Shown here piece after piece: positions 20,950 to 31,748 of a stretch of 64,000 nucleotides of DNA. The notes under the pieces are model-generated. The model was not told the origin of the DNA and did no database searches. It was given only the letters and a program-made list of their open reading frames with translations. The stretch is from Aradus depressus. Its lineage: Eukaryota; Arthropoda; Insecta; Hemiptera; Aradidae. A program made the translations under genes and the position numbers. Location: assembly GCA_963662175.1 (NCBI GenBank), contig OY759216.1:36783087-36847086 (forward strand), in the 5' to 3' direction. The first letter of the stretch is position 1; every line of letters starts with the position of its first letter.

Positions 20950-21440
20950 AACCGTTTTCAGGTAAATCAAGGAAACGTATAACATTTTGTGTTCCAAAAC
21001 TACATTTTAAGATACTTTTCGGCATGTATCTCAAAAACCGGACGACCTGTAAAAAATTATATTTCATATAAATTATGTATTTTAGTATTCTCTACAACTA
21101 TTACTTGAAAAGATTTTTGATTAGGTCATAAACATAAGCTGTATATTGTAAAATGTAGTTAGGTCCCGGGGGAAAGTGGTCTCAATTTACGTTCGATTTC
21201 GGTCAAAATCTAATCGGATTTAAGTTAGAACATGTGACGCCTTCATTCCAAATTTCAAGTTCATAGCTACAATCGTTTTTACGGTAGAGAGATCAGAATT
21301 TTTCAGTCACACACGCACACAGTCAGACATCAACTCGAAAATGGTCAAAACGTATTAAGGGGACCAAACTTGAAAATCAGTTAAAACCTCGATCTCAGAT
21401 TTTCGCACGATTTCAATACTTCCTTATACTATAGGTATAA
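20950..21440 (+). repeat. Family B repeat copy
   Basis: Key blocks: GACTAACCGTTTTCAGG, TTTTCGGCATGTATCTCAAA, GATTAGGTCATAAA, TTAGGTCCCGG, CATAGCTACAATCGTTTTTA and TTTCGCACGATTTCAATACT. Other copies are at 24945, 34690, 39600, 47630 (inverted) and 56395. Confidence 0.8.
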
Positions 21441-22080
21441 AAAAGTAAAAAAAATCGTTGGCTAAGGCTCTCTCCTGAGCATGGCGCCCTGATGCCACAT
21501 TGATTTCAGGAATATATATGTCTAGTTTCCAAGACCTCTCAGCAGGCGGGTCTATTGAAATGGAGGCCAGGGATGGGTTCATGGGTTCACTTCTCCCATA
21601 ATTGCCTACTAAAATTAACATTGAGTCCCCAGAGATAGAGCCACTGCGGGATCACCCTCCTCACAGCTCCTGCTAACAATACGGAAATACCTCAAACCTC
21701 TAATTAAACCAACTCTTCGACTTCATCGAAGCAAAACTTCAATTCAGTTGGTGAAGGAAATATCATTATTGCCCGATAATCAACATTATTCATAACATAT
21801 GTACTTACTATAGTAATTAGTTCATAAGTACGTACTAGCTAGGAAGTCCAAAGTTGCACGATTAATGCTCCGGTGTCAACCGATAAATACTAGCTGTGGT
21901 CACCAGCGTTGCTAAACCCTTACTAACTTGGATGTCCGCCATTGCTACCTACGCACATACTAACTGTGATGCAAAGCGTTCCTCAGCACAAACTAGATAG
22001 GGGTGTATACCGTTATACTGCAAATACTAGTTGAAGTGCCCAGCGTTGATCGACAAATATTTGCTATAAGAGTAAGTATA
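21441..22080. other. Unassigned stretch with a degenerate 70-bp repeat
   Basis: ACTAGCTGTGGTCACCAGCG near 21887 recurs in diverged form near 21959 and 22027. The rest shows no gene. Confidence 0.4.
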
Positions 22081-22084
22081 CACA

Positions 22085-22640
22085 AAGTATAGGAGAAGTT
22101 ATGTTCGATGTGTTTTCAAGGAAATTTCATGTTTTCCGACCTCCAGGTTTCAGATATGAAGAAAAAAATACTTTCTTAACCTAAGAGATTCAGCGGGATT
22201 TCTAACCCGCGATCGTGAGCTCAGAAGGCAAGCAACATGTCTCTGAGCTACTGGCGCCCTCTCTGTATGTCTGTGAACACGATTACTCTCAATAGAATGA
22301 ATGAATCGATACGAAATTTGAAATGTGTGACAAAACCCCATGAAGACAACATCTATTGATTTTCAACTAAATCAGCTAAAGAGGAGGGCATTAGGGGAGA
22401 GGCTTAACTCACTCTAATATTGCAGTTGTAATGAATGTGACGACACAAAATTTCAAATGTGAATTCAAAACCCCATAAGGAAGACACTTATAAATTTTCA
22501 GCGGAATCGGCAGAAGGGAAGTGGGGGATGAGAGGAAAAGCTCAACTCAAAACCCCAATAACTGCCGATGTAATGAATTTATCGACACATATTTTAGTGA
22601 TGAGGATTTAGGAGCCCCTATGGGAGTCAACTTTGACTTT
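22085..22640 (-). repeat. Family A repeat interrupted by SINE1
   Basis: Starts GTATAGGAGAAGTTATG. It is broken at about 22180-22259 by a SINE1 head, then continues TCTGTGAACACGATTACTC and two internal monomers to about 22640. Confidence 0.75.
22180..22259 (-). mobile_element. SINE1 head fragment nested in family A
   Basis: Inverted tRNA-like head: CTGAGCTACTGGCGCCC is its 5' end and TTTCTAACCCGCGATCG covers the B-box region. Confidence 0.75.
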
Positions 22641-22686
22641 TTTTTCCGGGTACAACACGGAATACATTTTTTGCTTTAGTCTTCCC

Positions 22687-23239
22687 TGCCCTTACGTCTA
22701 GCCCTAGAAGAAGAGATGCGCGGACAGTCCAGACCAGTGCGCTGCAAGGACATCATCCAGAATTGGATTGTGGAAAAATGGCAACAACGTTGGTCACGAT
22801 GCCCGGATGGCCGAACGACGTACGCATACTTCCCGGACGTCCGGGTACGCCTTGACTCAACATGGGTACAGCCTAATCACTGGACGTCTCAAATATTATC
22901 AGATCATGGTGATTTCAACTCCAAGCTGTTCTTCTTTCACAGGAAGAAAACCCCGAACTGTTCGTGCGGCGGTATCGAGACTGCAGAACATGTGGTCCTC
23001 GAATGTCCGCTGTACGACCAAGCTAGGGTGGAGTTGATTCATGGGACAAGATTATATTTGGGACTAGATCTACGGCAGATGGTGACGGAAACTGACTACC
23101 CGATGTTCTGCCGATTCGTCGGCTCCTGGCGGGAGCAGAAACAGGCAATGTAATGATCCCGAGCTTTGCCTAAACGTAGGTGATGTTGCTGCAACGCAAG
23201 GCACACCCTCTTCGAAAACCAAAAAAAAAAAAAAAAAAA
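22687..23239 (+). mobile_element. 5'-truncated R1-like LINE with target duplication
   Basis: The 3' UTR runs to an A-tail at 23221-23239. GTCTTCCC flanks it at 22679-22686 and 23240-23247, a clean target-site duplication. It is the best-preserved of four copies (others at 16690, 39055 and 46310). Confidence 0.9.
22689..23153 (+). CDS. R1-like LINE ORF2, C-terminal 154 residues
   Basis: One open frame from the truncation point to TAA at 23151-23153. The ATG at 22716 is internal, not a natural start. It carries RWSRCPDGRTTYAYFPDVRV, then GDFNSKLFFFHRKK and the Cys/His segment NCSCGGIETAEHVVLECPLY. This CxC...H...C end follows the reverse transcriptase domain in R1 and related arthropod LINE clades and probably helps bind nucleic acid. 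The reverse transcriptase and endonuclease are absent. Unlike its relatives in the window it is free of stops, which suggests a fairly recent insertion. Confidence 0.85.
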   Translation, partial: PLRLALEEEMRGQSRPVRCKDIIQNWIVEKWQQRWSRCPDGRTTYAYFPDVRVRLDSTWVQPNHWTSQILSDHGDFNSKLFFFHRKKTPNCSCGGIETAEHVVLECPLYDQARVELIHGTRLYLGLDLRQMVTETDYPMFCRFVGSWREQKQAM

Positions 23240-23247
23240 GTCTTCCC

Positions 23248-23640
23248 AGTTTATATATATTTATATATTTTATATTTATTTTTCTAGGCAGAGTACTTTT
23301 TTTTTTAAGCCATGTTAGGCAGAGGTAAGTCAGGCTAACTTAGTTCTTATCCCTTCCACTCTGAAGCTAACTCAACTCAGCTTTTGTAATTGGAAATCGC
23401 ATTTGAGTTAACCTGTTAAACTTTTGTTTCCCAGTGTTCGGAACTTTCAAAGGGTGCCACTCCCCATTAGATTTATCTGTGAGAATTGTGGTCTCTATCT
23501 GGACAGGCCAAAGTAATGAATGGGCTGTCTCAAATCCTTCTCAGCTAAGTTTCATCTTACTCATGAAGCTAATTTGAAAGGATACAGAACAAAATGAGGA
23601 AAATATGTCATGTCTCTTCATACTGTTCTCATGTTACTTC
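23248..23640. other. Unassigned stretch
   Basis: No gene or shared repeat was recognised. T-rich near 23260-23310. Confidence 0.35.
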
Positions 23641-23923
23641 AAAATGTAGTTTCAACAGTTTCTTCAACCCCCTTCCCTTCAACCGATTTCGCGTTTTGCC
23701 TTCGGCTGACTTCGATGAAAATTAATAGGTGTCGTCCCTAGAGGTTCTGGATATATATATAAAATTTTATGTCAATACCATCATTACAACGCTTATTACA
23801 GTTTTTGTATAATGCCTCTCCTCTAATCCTCCATTCCCTTCGATCAATTTGGCTGAAAATCAATAGGTGTCGTTCCTAGAGGTTCTGGAATTACATATAA
23901 AATTTTGAGTCAATACATTTAGT

Positions 23924-24473
23924 AATGGAATAAAGAGAAGTGACAGGATAAGAAACAGCGAGGTTCTACGGAAGGTGATGAGGCTAAGAAGCCTCCAGAA
24001 GGAAGCACACTTGATGAAGTGGAGATGGGCCGGGCATGTGACAAGGATGGATTCTCGACGATGGGCTAAAGTCTGCACGGAGTGGATTCCTAGAGACAGA
24101 AGAAGAGGAAAAGGAAGAACTGGACTGCGGTGGAGAGACGAGATAGTGGAGAGAATAGGGGATGGATGGTGCACAGTGGCCAGCAACAGAGAAAGATGGA
24201 ACAAATGTGTTACAGCAATATTTAAGAAATAACCCTCATTTTTACACTTTCATTTTTACTTTTTGCTTTTGTTTTGTTTTATCTTGTTTTATTTTAATTT
24301 TATTTTTAATCAAAAAGTAACAGTTTTACTTAAGAAATAATTTAATTTAATTTAGGAAAATCGTTAAATTCTTTTCTGATTTCTTCTGTGGAAAGAGCAG
24401 TAGACTCAAAACCTGCAGAAGGAGAGGCTTTTGTTCTAAAAGAATGTCAATAAAGCTATTTTATTTTTAATTT
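23924..24473 (+). mobile_element. RTE-like LINE 3' end nested in family A
   Basis: Flanked by ACATTTAGT at 23915-23923 and 24474-24482. Contains the C-terminal end of the ORF, a T-rich 3' UTR and AATAAAG near 24449; it has no long A-tail. Confidence 0.88.
23926..24232 (+). pseudogene. RTE-like LINE ORF2, C-terminal 100 residues
   Basis: Open from the truncation point to TAA at 24230-24232. It carries KWRWAGHVTRMDSRRWAK, TEWIPRDRRRGKGRTG and WRDEIVERIGDGW, then RERWNK. This W-x-G-H-x-x-R-M ... R-W-x-D ... R-x-x-W order is the hallmark of the C-terminus of RTE-clade and related non-LTR proteins. The catalytic domains are missing. A second RTE-like end fragment is at 58780. Confidence 0.85.
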
Positions 24474-24944
24474 ACATTTAGTCTATCGGGAGTGGCCGTT
24501 TTCACAGACACACATATAGATTTTTGGAATTTGGGCGTTGGAAAACATGAAAACTATTTTTTTCATCCTTTCAGTAGTTGTTGTGAGGCCCTTGTGCTTC
24601 AGACACTTTGGATAGAGATATTTTATAAGAAATTCTACGAGCTTTAGGATGGTGACATCAAAAAAGTTTAGACTGAAGGTAAAAACATGAAAAAATTGAA
24701 TAACCTGAAAACGAGAGAGACTTGGACCTTGTTTATAGGACATTTTTGTTCGTCTTGAGTGGTACTATTTTCCCACTGTCTACCATTCATTCTGTGTATA
24801 TATTGTTTTTTATTTTGTTTCAGAATTTTTAATAAAAAACTACCAATAATAAAAACATATATTTAAATTCAATTTGAAGATTACTTGGAAATATTTCCTA
24901 GAGAAATTTATTTTAATTTTTTTGGGGGGTTATAACTTCAGTCA

Positions 24945-25415
24945 TGTATATCCTATCTCAAAATCTAAGGAAACATACGAGATTGGTAATTCAATAAGGA
25001 TCATTTTTGATTTGCATCATTTTTTGATAGGACTAACCGTTTTCGACTAAATTGAGCATCGTCTAAAAAAAACGGGTTTCAAAATAACATTTCAGGATGA
25101 TTTTCGGCATGTATCACGCAAACTGGGCGATCTGCGAAAAATCGTATCGAACTTAAAATCTGACGCTTTGTATTCTCTATAATGTTTATTTGAGGAGTGT
25201 TTTGATTAGGTCAAAAATACATGGGGTATCTTGTAAGATGTAAAATGTACCTAGACCCCGAAGTGGTCTTAATTATAGTGAAATTTTGGTCAAAATTCAT
25301 AGCTATGGGCGTTTTTCAGTTAAAGCGCTCCAATCACTGTCTGTTAAAAATCTATCTCGGATTTTTACACGATTTCGTATTTGTCATCATTATTAGAGTA
25401 ACGAGAGTGAAAGTT
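24945..25415 (+). repeat. Family B repeat copy
   Basis: GACTAACCGTTTTCGAC, TTTTCGGCATGTATCACGC and GATTAGGTCAAAAATACA are in family order. The part around the TAGCTATGGGCGTTTTT block has an internal deletion. Confidence 0.75.
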
Positions 25416-26106
25416 ACTTCAATGGGTTTTATTTCAAATTAAAATTCAGTAAAAAACTGAAAAATCTAGAAAACAGTTTATGGATCAATTCCTTTCAATA
25501 AAAGTTAAGAGTACCTTTTTAATTGTTGGTTCAACTTTTCAGTAGTCCTTTAGAAGAGGAAAAGTAATTATATTAAAATGTATTTAATTGCTTCATAAAC
25601 TTCACAGAATCCTCTTGATTTAATTGTATTTATTGTTTACTTCTTTTAATGTACAACTCAATGATATCCATTTGTTTAAATTAGTTTCTGAATAAATTTA
25701 AATCTAAGAGAGTCGGTGAATCATCGGCACTTTATTTCCCCGTTAAAAAATAAAGTAAATCTCCTCCCCTATCAATCTATTCCCCTTCCCGGGCGCCATA
25801 TTACCTCAGTCCTTCCCTGCTGAACCCATAATCCCGAAGGAATGCGTTGTTGACAGAATACTGCTCTACGGAGTCCCCTTTTCTAATAAATATTCAGCGA
25901 TTCCGACGTTATTGATCGGCTCACCTTCTCATTAATGCTGTAATAAATTATTTAGTATGTCAGTGTACGGTAGGTACCATCCATACAGTGTGCAGTCTAA
26001 AGGGACACTGGCTAACAGCTCAAAAGGAGGGGATATGAGGTTTATTCACTCACTCTATATACATGCAAATAAATACTTATACAATCATTCGAAACTAATA
26101 ATATAC
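25416..26106. other. Unassigned stretch with a family A end fragment
   Basis: GTCGGTGAATCATCGGCAC at 25714 is a family A end. The rest shows no gene. ATAC at 26103-26106 is the left target duplication of the LTR element. Confidence 0.45.
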
Positions 26107-26907
26107 TGTGATGTACACTACGGAACATTTTTTTAATGAATATTTTAATGAAAAGAGGTAATTTTTTTATTATAATCTAATATCATATATATATATTAGA
26201 TATATATCAAGGTGTTTGAGAAACAAAACAAGAAAACATATAAAAAACAGCTGTGAAATAGTGTTAAATGTAATGGAGTCGTGAGCTAGCTCTTAAACGG
26301 TGCATGTGGTTTGATATGTTTTAAATAAAATGAAGTTGAACAATTAGATGAAAGTTGACTGGGGTGGAATTAAAGTGTGAAGAGTTGACGGGGTCTGGTT
26401 TTTGTGGTAGAGGCGTCGAGAAGGTACAATTAATAATATATATTTTTCAATATGCCCAAATAAAAAAAAATAAATAGTTTTTTAAGTATTAATTTAATGT
26501 TTTTGTGCCATTGTAAATTTTTGTTTTGTTTGTTCAAATGTTAAGTTTTTTTAAAATTTAAATATGTAAATATAGATAATAACCCAATTATTTGTCCTCT
26601 TCAAATTCTATTCTATTCATCTTCCCTGTTGTCCCAGTAGTATCATTTGAAAAACCTTTGGATTAGAAATTAATATTATTTAAAATTATTAAAAATTGGT
26701 ATCTCTTTGTGAATCCAAGTGTAAAGTTTGTTAAATTGAATTTTTTTCGTTGTATACGTGTACTTTCTTAAAAATTGCACGTCTTAAATTATTGATAATA
26801 TTTTTTTAGGGCAATTTTCGGCAAACTACTGTAGAAATCAAAATTTAAATAAACAAAAGAGATCAAATTTCTACAGGAAATGTGGTAGCAAACAAGCTTT
26901 TATCACA
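26107..26907 (+). repeat. 5' LTR, 801 bp
   Basis: Begins TGTGATGTACAC and ends TTTTATCACA, with 5-bp inverted ends TGTGA/TCACA. Contains several AATAAA sites near 26460-26475. Confidence 0.93.
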
Positions 26908-26911
26908 TTTT

Positions 26912-26929
26912 TGGCATATCCCTTGTGTG
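26912..26929 (+). promoter_or_regulatory. Candidate tRNA primer binding site
   Basis: TGGCATATCCCTTGTGTG starts 4 nt after the 5' LTR, as expected for a site complementary to a tRNA CCA end. I cannot assign the tRNA. Confidence 0.45.
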
Positions 26930-27167
26930 GACGATTTTCGCCACAAAGCCCCATCATATTTTGGCAAAACCTTGATGGGAGAATTTTTTTTATATTAATT
27001 AAAGTAGGGAAACAGGTTGAAAAAGATGAAAAGGATAGAATAGAGACAAATAAGGGTTACATTTAATTTTGAGAAATAATATTTTTTTTTGCCAACTTCA
27101 AAAGAAGGTTACTATTTTATATAACATTGTTTTTGTTTAGTAATTATATATTTAGTAAAGTAAGAAA

Positions 27168-28301
27168 ATGCCAATTACCAGAGGACAAGCGAGAAGATTA
27201 GAGGAGGAAAGTAGAGAGGAAGGGTCAAGTTCGGAGGAAAGATCCGATATGGAGTTATCGGAAGATAGAGAAAGGGAGACTCCAGCCGCAATGGAGTCCA
27301 TGCAGGGTACAGGTGAGGAGTCGCAAGGGGAGGGGGTAAATAAAGATAAAGAAAAAGAGGGCATTGCTGCTCCTGATATGGAATGGCTCCGTGTTGTGTT
27401 GACAAAGTTAACTGGGGATATTGGAAATATCAATCAAAAAATAGAAGAACAGGGAAAAGAATTAAGGGGGGATATTGGAAATATCAATCAAAAAATAGAA
27501 GAACAGGGTAGAGATTTAAGGGGGGATATGAATCAAAAAATGGAAGAGCAAAGTAATAAATTAGGAAATTTAGAGACAAATTTAAAAAGGGAAATGGGGG
27601 ACAAATTAGGAAAATTAGAGACAAATTTAAGAGGCGACATTAAAAATTTAGAAGTTAAATTAAATAAAAAGGTGGACAATTTGATGAACCAATTAGAGAA
27701 AATTCAAATAGAAAATGAAAAAGTTGAAAGTAGGATAAATAAAGCAGGAGAAAACTTAGAAAAGCACTTTATTCAAAAAATTAACACGTTGGATGAAGGG
27801 AATTCTGAAGTAGAAAAAGAGGTTCTTATTATTGACAGTCAGTCACAAGTTGATGAGATAGAAGGAACAGAGAATAACAGTGGGGAGGAACAGAGCCAAA
27901 TTTTAGAGAAAGAGGTGGAGGAAGAGAGTCAAAATGTAAAAAAATTAGTATTAAGTGAAATTCAAGAAAATAGGATGAATGTTGATGTGGATGGACAGAG
28001 TGAAAGGAACATTTGGATGTTATTAGACAAAACAAACGAACAGACTGAGGACAACAAACAAAAGACAAATTTTAATTTTAAAGAAAATATAGTTAAAATT
28101 TACAGACAAACTGGAAATAGAAAGGAGGCTAATAAAAGTTATAAGAACAATTTTAAAAAGAGAGTAAAAGCATTCAAACAGGTATTAAGGACAAAATTAA
28201 CACTGAACAAATATTTAGAGAAGGGGGAGGGGATTTTTAAAGACATAATTCGCCGGGGCATCCGGAAAAAGATAAAATTAAATTTGGGCTTTGCAATATA
28301 A
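27168..28301 (+). CDS. Gag-like coiled-coil protein of the LTR element (377 aa)
   Basis: The only long ORF in the element, ATG at 27168 to TAA at 28301. The N-terminus MPITRGQARRLEEE resembles the start of Gag in insect Gypsy elements. Residues 20-65 are acidic and Ser/Glu-rich. Residues about 73-205 are a long predicted coiled coil of heptads. It includes an in-frame duplication of 18 residues (GDIGNINQKIEEQGKELR at 83-100, nearly repeated at 101-118) and a partial third unit. A second acidic part follows (210-255). The last 70 residues are Lys/Arg-rich. I see no capsid major-homology motif and no CCHC zinc knuckle. It could drive self-assembly and basic-tail RNA binding while lacking a true capsid. 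Codon use is strongly A-rich, as in the surrounding interior. Confidence 0.8.
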   Translation: MPITRGQARRLEEESREEGSSSEERSDMELSEDRERETPAAMESMQGTGEESQGEGVNKDKEKEGIAAPDMEWLRVVLTKLTGDIGNINQKIEEQGKELRGDIGNINQKIEEQGRDLRGDMNQKMEEQSNKLGNLETNLKREMGDKLGKLETNLRGDIKNLEVKLNKKVDNLMNQLEKIQIENEKVESRINKAGENLEKHFIQKINTLDEGNSEVEKEVLIIDSQSQVDEIEGTENNSGEEQSQILEKEVEEESQNVKKLVLSEIQENRMNVDVDGQSERNIWMLLDKTNEQTEDNKQKTNFNFKENIVKIYRQTGNRKEANKSYKNNFKKRVKAFKQVLRTKLTLNKYLEKGEGIFKDIIRRGIRKKIKLNLGFAI

Positions 28302-30135
28302 TTGCATTATCCACTTTTTATAGTGAACCTATTTTTTTTTGCAACTCGGATGAGTTTGAGGAAGTGACTGACAGACTAACATGACAGAATTAGGATCAAT
28401 TTAAAATATGACGAAGTGACATTGGACTAATATAATAGTATGGATGATAAATTTATTTTTTGGATGAGAGAATTTTGGTATATGAAGAGTATGGATGAAT
28501 TTTGGTATAGTTCTGCGTTTAAATTAATTAGGATTTAAATTAATTAGGATTTATATTTTTTTTAGGATTAGATTAGATGTTAGGATCAGTATAAAATTAA
28601 TCTAGAATTATATTTAGGGATTAGTCATCCAAATTTAATATATACAAATTATTTATTTGAGACTTACTTGTTAATAACGATTTTATTGAAAATTAAAACA
28701 TATACATATAACTGATTGATTTTGAACGAACATAATATGGAAGAAGATAGATTTTTTTTTATTATATTTTTTATTACAAATGTTAGAAAGATAATCAGCA
28801 GGCTGAGAGATGCCTAGATCTCTTTGGAGACATGACGAACTTCCTGAGGCCGAGTCAAGGGGACAGATTTTCTGTTTCGGAACTGTTCAGCTAGGATACC
28901 GGACGTGACTAAATCATAATAATATTATAAATTAGAAAGACGAACGAAAATGTATAGAAGCCTTGAAAGGATAATATATTATATAAATTGTATGTATGCA
29001 TAGGTTAGTAAATTTTTGTTATTATAAATTCTATTATTTAGACAATTTCATTTATTATTCTGAGTAACATGTTTTTCTACGTAAATTTGTTTAATAGAGA
29101 GAGTAGATGGGAAGAGTTGTAGGAGCAAATTATATAACTTTAGGAATAGGAACAAACAAAGGGTAATATTAATTAGAGAAGTTTTGAATTAATTGCTGAT
29201 GACATTCTTTTAGACGTCGGGATTATATAGATTTGTTTTGGGAGATATTATTTTTAATTCTAGTAAGAGCTAGTGATTAATTAGAGATATATATATTTTT
29301 TTGATCTGTGGGAGATGATTTTTTTTTATGTCGACTAGAAAGAACTAGCGATATATTGGAGATTTATATTGTAGTGTTGGTTGCCTACCTGAGATAGAAG
29401 GAACCGTAATTTTGCTACATCGACGAGAAAGTATTCTTAGGGTGTAATTAGTTAGGGAAGTAAATTGAAATGAAATATATGTGAGATACATTTTTTTTAG
29501 TTAGGAAGTATGAAGGACGTCTCAAAGAATTTAATACCTCAAAAGACAAGTACTATATATATTAAATAAATTAAATTTGTATTCCTTATTACCCGGCGTG
29601 AGGCCTAATTTTGATTGTTAAGTAATATTTTGGAAGTGTGATGAAGTAAATAAAAAAGGATTTATTTAATTTTTATTTCAAGTAAATTTTTTTATATACA
29701 ATCTTTTTATATAATTATTTTGAATACATACAAATGTTATATTGATGGTAAAGGCGGAAAGTAAAATTAATTGGCAATTTCTTAAATCTGCATCCAACTT
29801 GATTATTTCCAAACTTGATTTCATGACTATGACTGATCCTGTAAATATGTAAAAATTTAGTATTATGTTATTTTTTTTTATGTTCAATTAGTTCCAATTT
29901 TTATAAATTTAAGTTAACATTTTCTTTAGGTTAAGGATTAATTGTAAATTTTTAGATTAATATTTGTTTTTGTTTATTAGAAATTAGGTACATATATATA
30001 TAAGTTTAATAATTGTAAATAGTTATAAAAATATAAAAAAATGGGCATATATGTATAAAAAGAGCGTCGAATTGGGCATATAAAAAATAAAAATAAATCA
30101 GTGAGTGTAAGTGAGAGAGAGACTTCGATACATCG
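28302..30135. other. Non-coding interior of the LTR element
   Basis: No open frame with pol motifs on either strand. A GC-richer patch at 28800-28900 (GACGAACTTCCTGAGGCC) may be a remnant of the parental element's 3' region. Confidence 0.6.
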
Positions 30136-30350
30136 TTGAGCAATGAGTTGAAGACACCAAGGAGCCAGCCAACATGTGCGTTTGAGGAGGAAGCTAATCT
30201 ACCTGTGTATTGGAGGAAGACGTTAATCCATCTGTGTATTGAAGGAGGAAGCTTATCATGTGGATTCGAGGAAGAAGCTAAATCAACCTGTGTATTGGAA
30301 GAAATTAAATCTGAAAGAACTTATAAAAAAAAAAAAAAAAAAAAAAAAAA
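30136..30350 (+). other. Degenerate short repeats near the 3' end of the element
   Basis: Imperfect units of about 40-45 bp centred on CCTGTGTATTGGA(A)GAAG and TTCGAGGAAGAAGCTAA occur four times. They can be read as an 87-codon ORF starting at TTG 30136, but I think the repeat, not the peptide, is the feature. An A-run of about 26 follows at 30325-30350. Confidence 0.4.
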
Positions 30351-30374
30351 TTTTGTGAACAAACATTTTTTTTT

Positions 30375-30390
30375 AAAAAGAAGGAAAAGG
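30375..30390 (+). promoter_or_regulatory. Polypurine tract
   Basis: AAAAAGAAGGAAAAGG, 4 nt before the 3' LTR, the expected plus-strand primer for reverse transcription. Confidence 0.7.
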
Positions 30391-30394
30391 CAAA

Positions 30395-31195
30395 TGTGAT
30401 GTACACTACGGAACATTTTTTTAATGAATATTTTAATGAAAAGAGGTAATTTTTTTATTATAATCTAATATCATATATATATATTAGATATATATCAAGG
30501 TGTTTGAGAAACAAAACAAGAAAACATATAAAAAACAGCTGTGAAATAGTGTTAAATGTAATGGAGTCGTGAGCTAGCTCTTAAACGGTGCATGTGGTTT
30601 GATATGTTTTAAATAAAATGAAGTTGAACAATTAGATGAAAGTTGACTGGGGTGGAATTAAAGTGTGAAGAGTTGACGGGGTCTGGTTTTTGTGGTAGAG
30701 GCGTCGAGAAGGTACAATTAATAATATATATTTTTCAATATGCCCAAATAAAAAAAAATAAATAGTTTTTTAAGTATTAATTTAATGTTTTTGTGCCATT
30801 GTAAATTTTTGTTTTGTTTGTTCAAATGTTAAGTTTTTTTAAAATTTAAATATGTAAATATAGATAATAACCCAATTATTTGTCCTCTTCAAATTCTATT
30901 CTATTCATCTTCCCTGTTGTCCCAGTAGTATCATTTGAAAAACCTTTGGATTAGAAATTAATATTATTTAAAATTATTAAAAATTGGTATCTCTTTGTGA
31001 ATCCAAGTGTAAAGTTTGTTAAATTGAATTTTTTTCGTTGTATACGTGTACTTTCTTAAAAATTGCACGTCTTAAATTATTGATAATATTTTTTTAGGGC
31101 AATTTTCGGCAAACTACTGTAGAAATCAAAATTTAAATAAACAAAAGAGATCAAATTTCTACAGGAAATGTGGTAGCAAACAAGCTTTTATCACA
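30395..31195 (+). repeat. 3' LTR, 801 bp
   Basis: Same length and, by reading, the same sequence as 26107-26907. Confidence 0.93.
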
Positions 31196-31239
31196 ATACT
31201 CTACAAATAAAATAAATTGCAAAGATATTTATTGTGTAT

Positions 31240-31485
31240 AACATTGTAGCTTTTACCAGACTTTTTAGACTCCAAACTGTATGGATGTGGTAAGCTAGTT
31301 TTATTTTATGTTATTTATTATGTTACTCTTTACCCTGATGCTTGAAGGTTTTTGTTAATTCTCTAAATTTACATCTATACAGATGTGCCACTGATGATGA
31401 CACAAATACGGTATGGTGAAAATAAAACAGTTGGAAGACAATTTTTATAATTTCGAAGAGAAATCTCGTCCCACAACATCTTACT
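31240..31485 (+). repeat. Family C repeat, decayed core
   Basis: GTGCCACTGATGATGACAC followed by a deletion, then AAATAAAACAGTTGGAAGAC and AGAAATCTCGTCCCACAACA. Confidence 0.65.
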
Positions 31486-31651
31486 ATCACATGTGTATTC
31501 TTTGGTTTTAAATACTCATACGATAATGTCTTTGTGAGTATCTTTATATGAAATGTTTTTTATTTGAGTATTTCTCTAACATGGACTTGAAAAATAAAAT
31601 AAAACTTGTTTATTTAATATATTGTCTAATTTCACTAACTATATATACATG

Positions 31652-31682
31652 GGAGTACTTTCGGTATTTCTACCATCCTCAG
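31652..31682 (-). ncRNA. Hammerhead-ribozyme-like motif, type AGTACT, minus strand
   Basis: Mirror image of 31719-31748. Confidence 0.5.
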
Positions 31683-31718
31683 CCAAAAGCATAAGAGATA
31701 AGACTCTTATGCTTTTGG

Positions 31719-31748
31719 CTGAGGATGGTAGAAATACCGAAAGTACTC
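31719..31748 (+). ncRNA. Hammerhead-ribozyme-like motif, type AGTACT, plus strand
   Basis: CTGAGGA (31719-31725), an unpaired T, a GGTA/TACC stem with GAAA tetraloop (31727-31738), GAA, AGTACT (31742-31747) and C31748. TGG before the core (31716-31718) and CCA after it (31749-31751) can pair as stem I. Same plan as 19882-19911 with a different loop and seventh base, which are positions free to vary in hammerheads. Confidence 0.5.

Larger units (their letters stand above)
23641..24760 (+). repeat. Family A repeat split by an RTE-like LINE
   Basis: The left part (23641-23923) shows two tandem monomers: AATAGGTGTCGT occurs at 23725 and 23861, 136 bp apart. The right part resumes with TCTATCGGGAGTGGCCG and TTTTCACAGACACACAT. 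Removing the LINE and one duplication restores a continuous family A sequence. Confidence 0.85.
26107..31195 (+). mobile_element. Non-autonomous LTR retrotransposon, full length
   Basis: Two 801-bp LTRs, identical as far as I can read them, bound a 3487-bp interior and are flanked by the 4-bp duplication ATAC (26103-26106, 31196-31199). The interior holds a primer-binding-site candidate, one gag-like ORF and a polypurine tract, but I see no protease, reverse transcriptase or integrase in any frame. Identical LTRs point to a very recent insertion, which must have used enzymes from another element. An older solo LTR of the same family is at 36792-38199. Confidence 0.93.

Noticed and set aside
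30136..30399. 87-codon protein near the 3' end of the LTR element
   Set aside because: Starts at TTG, ends in poly-lysine from an A-run; better explained as short DNA repeats.
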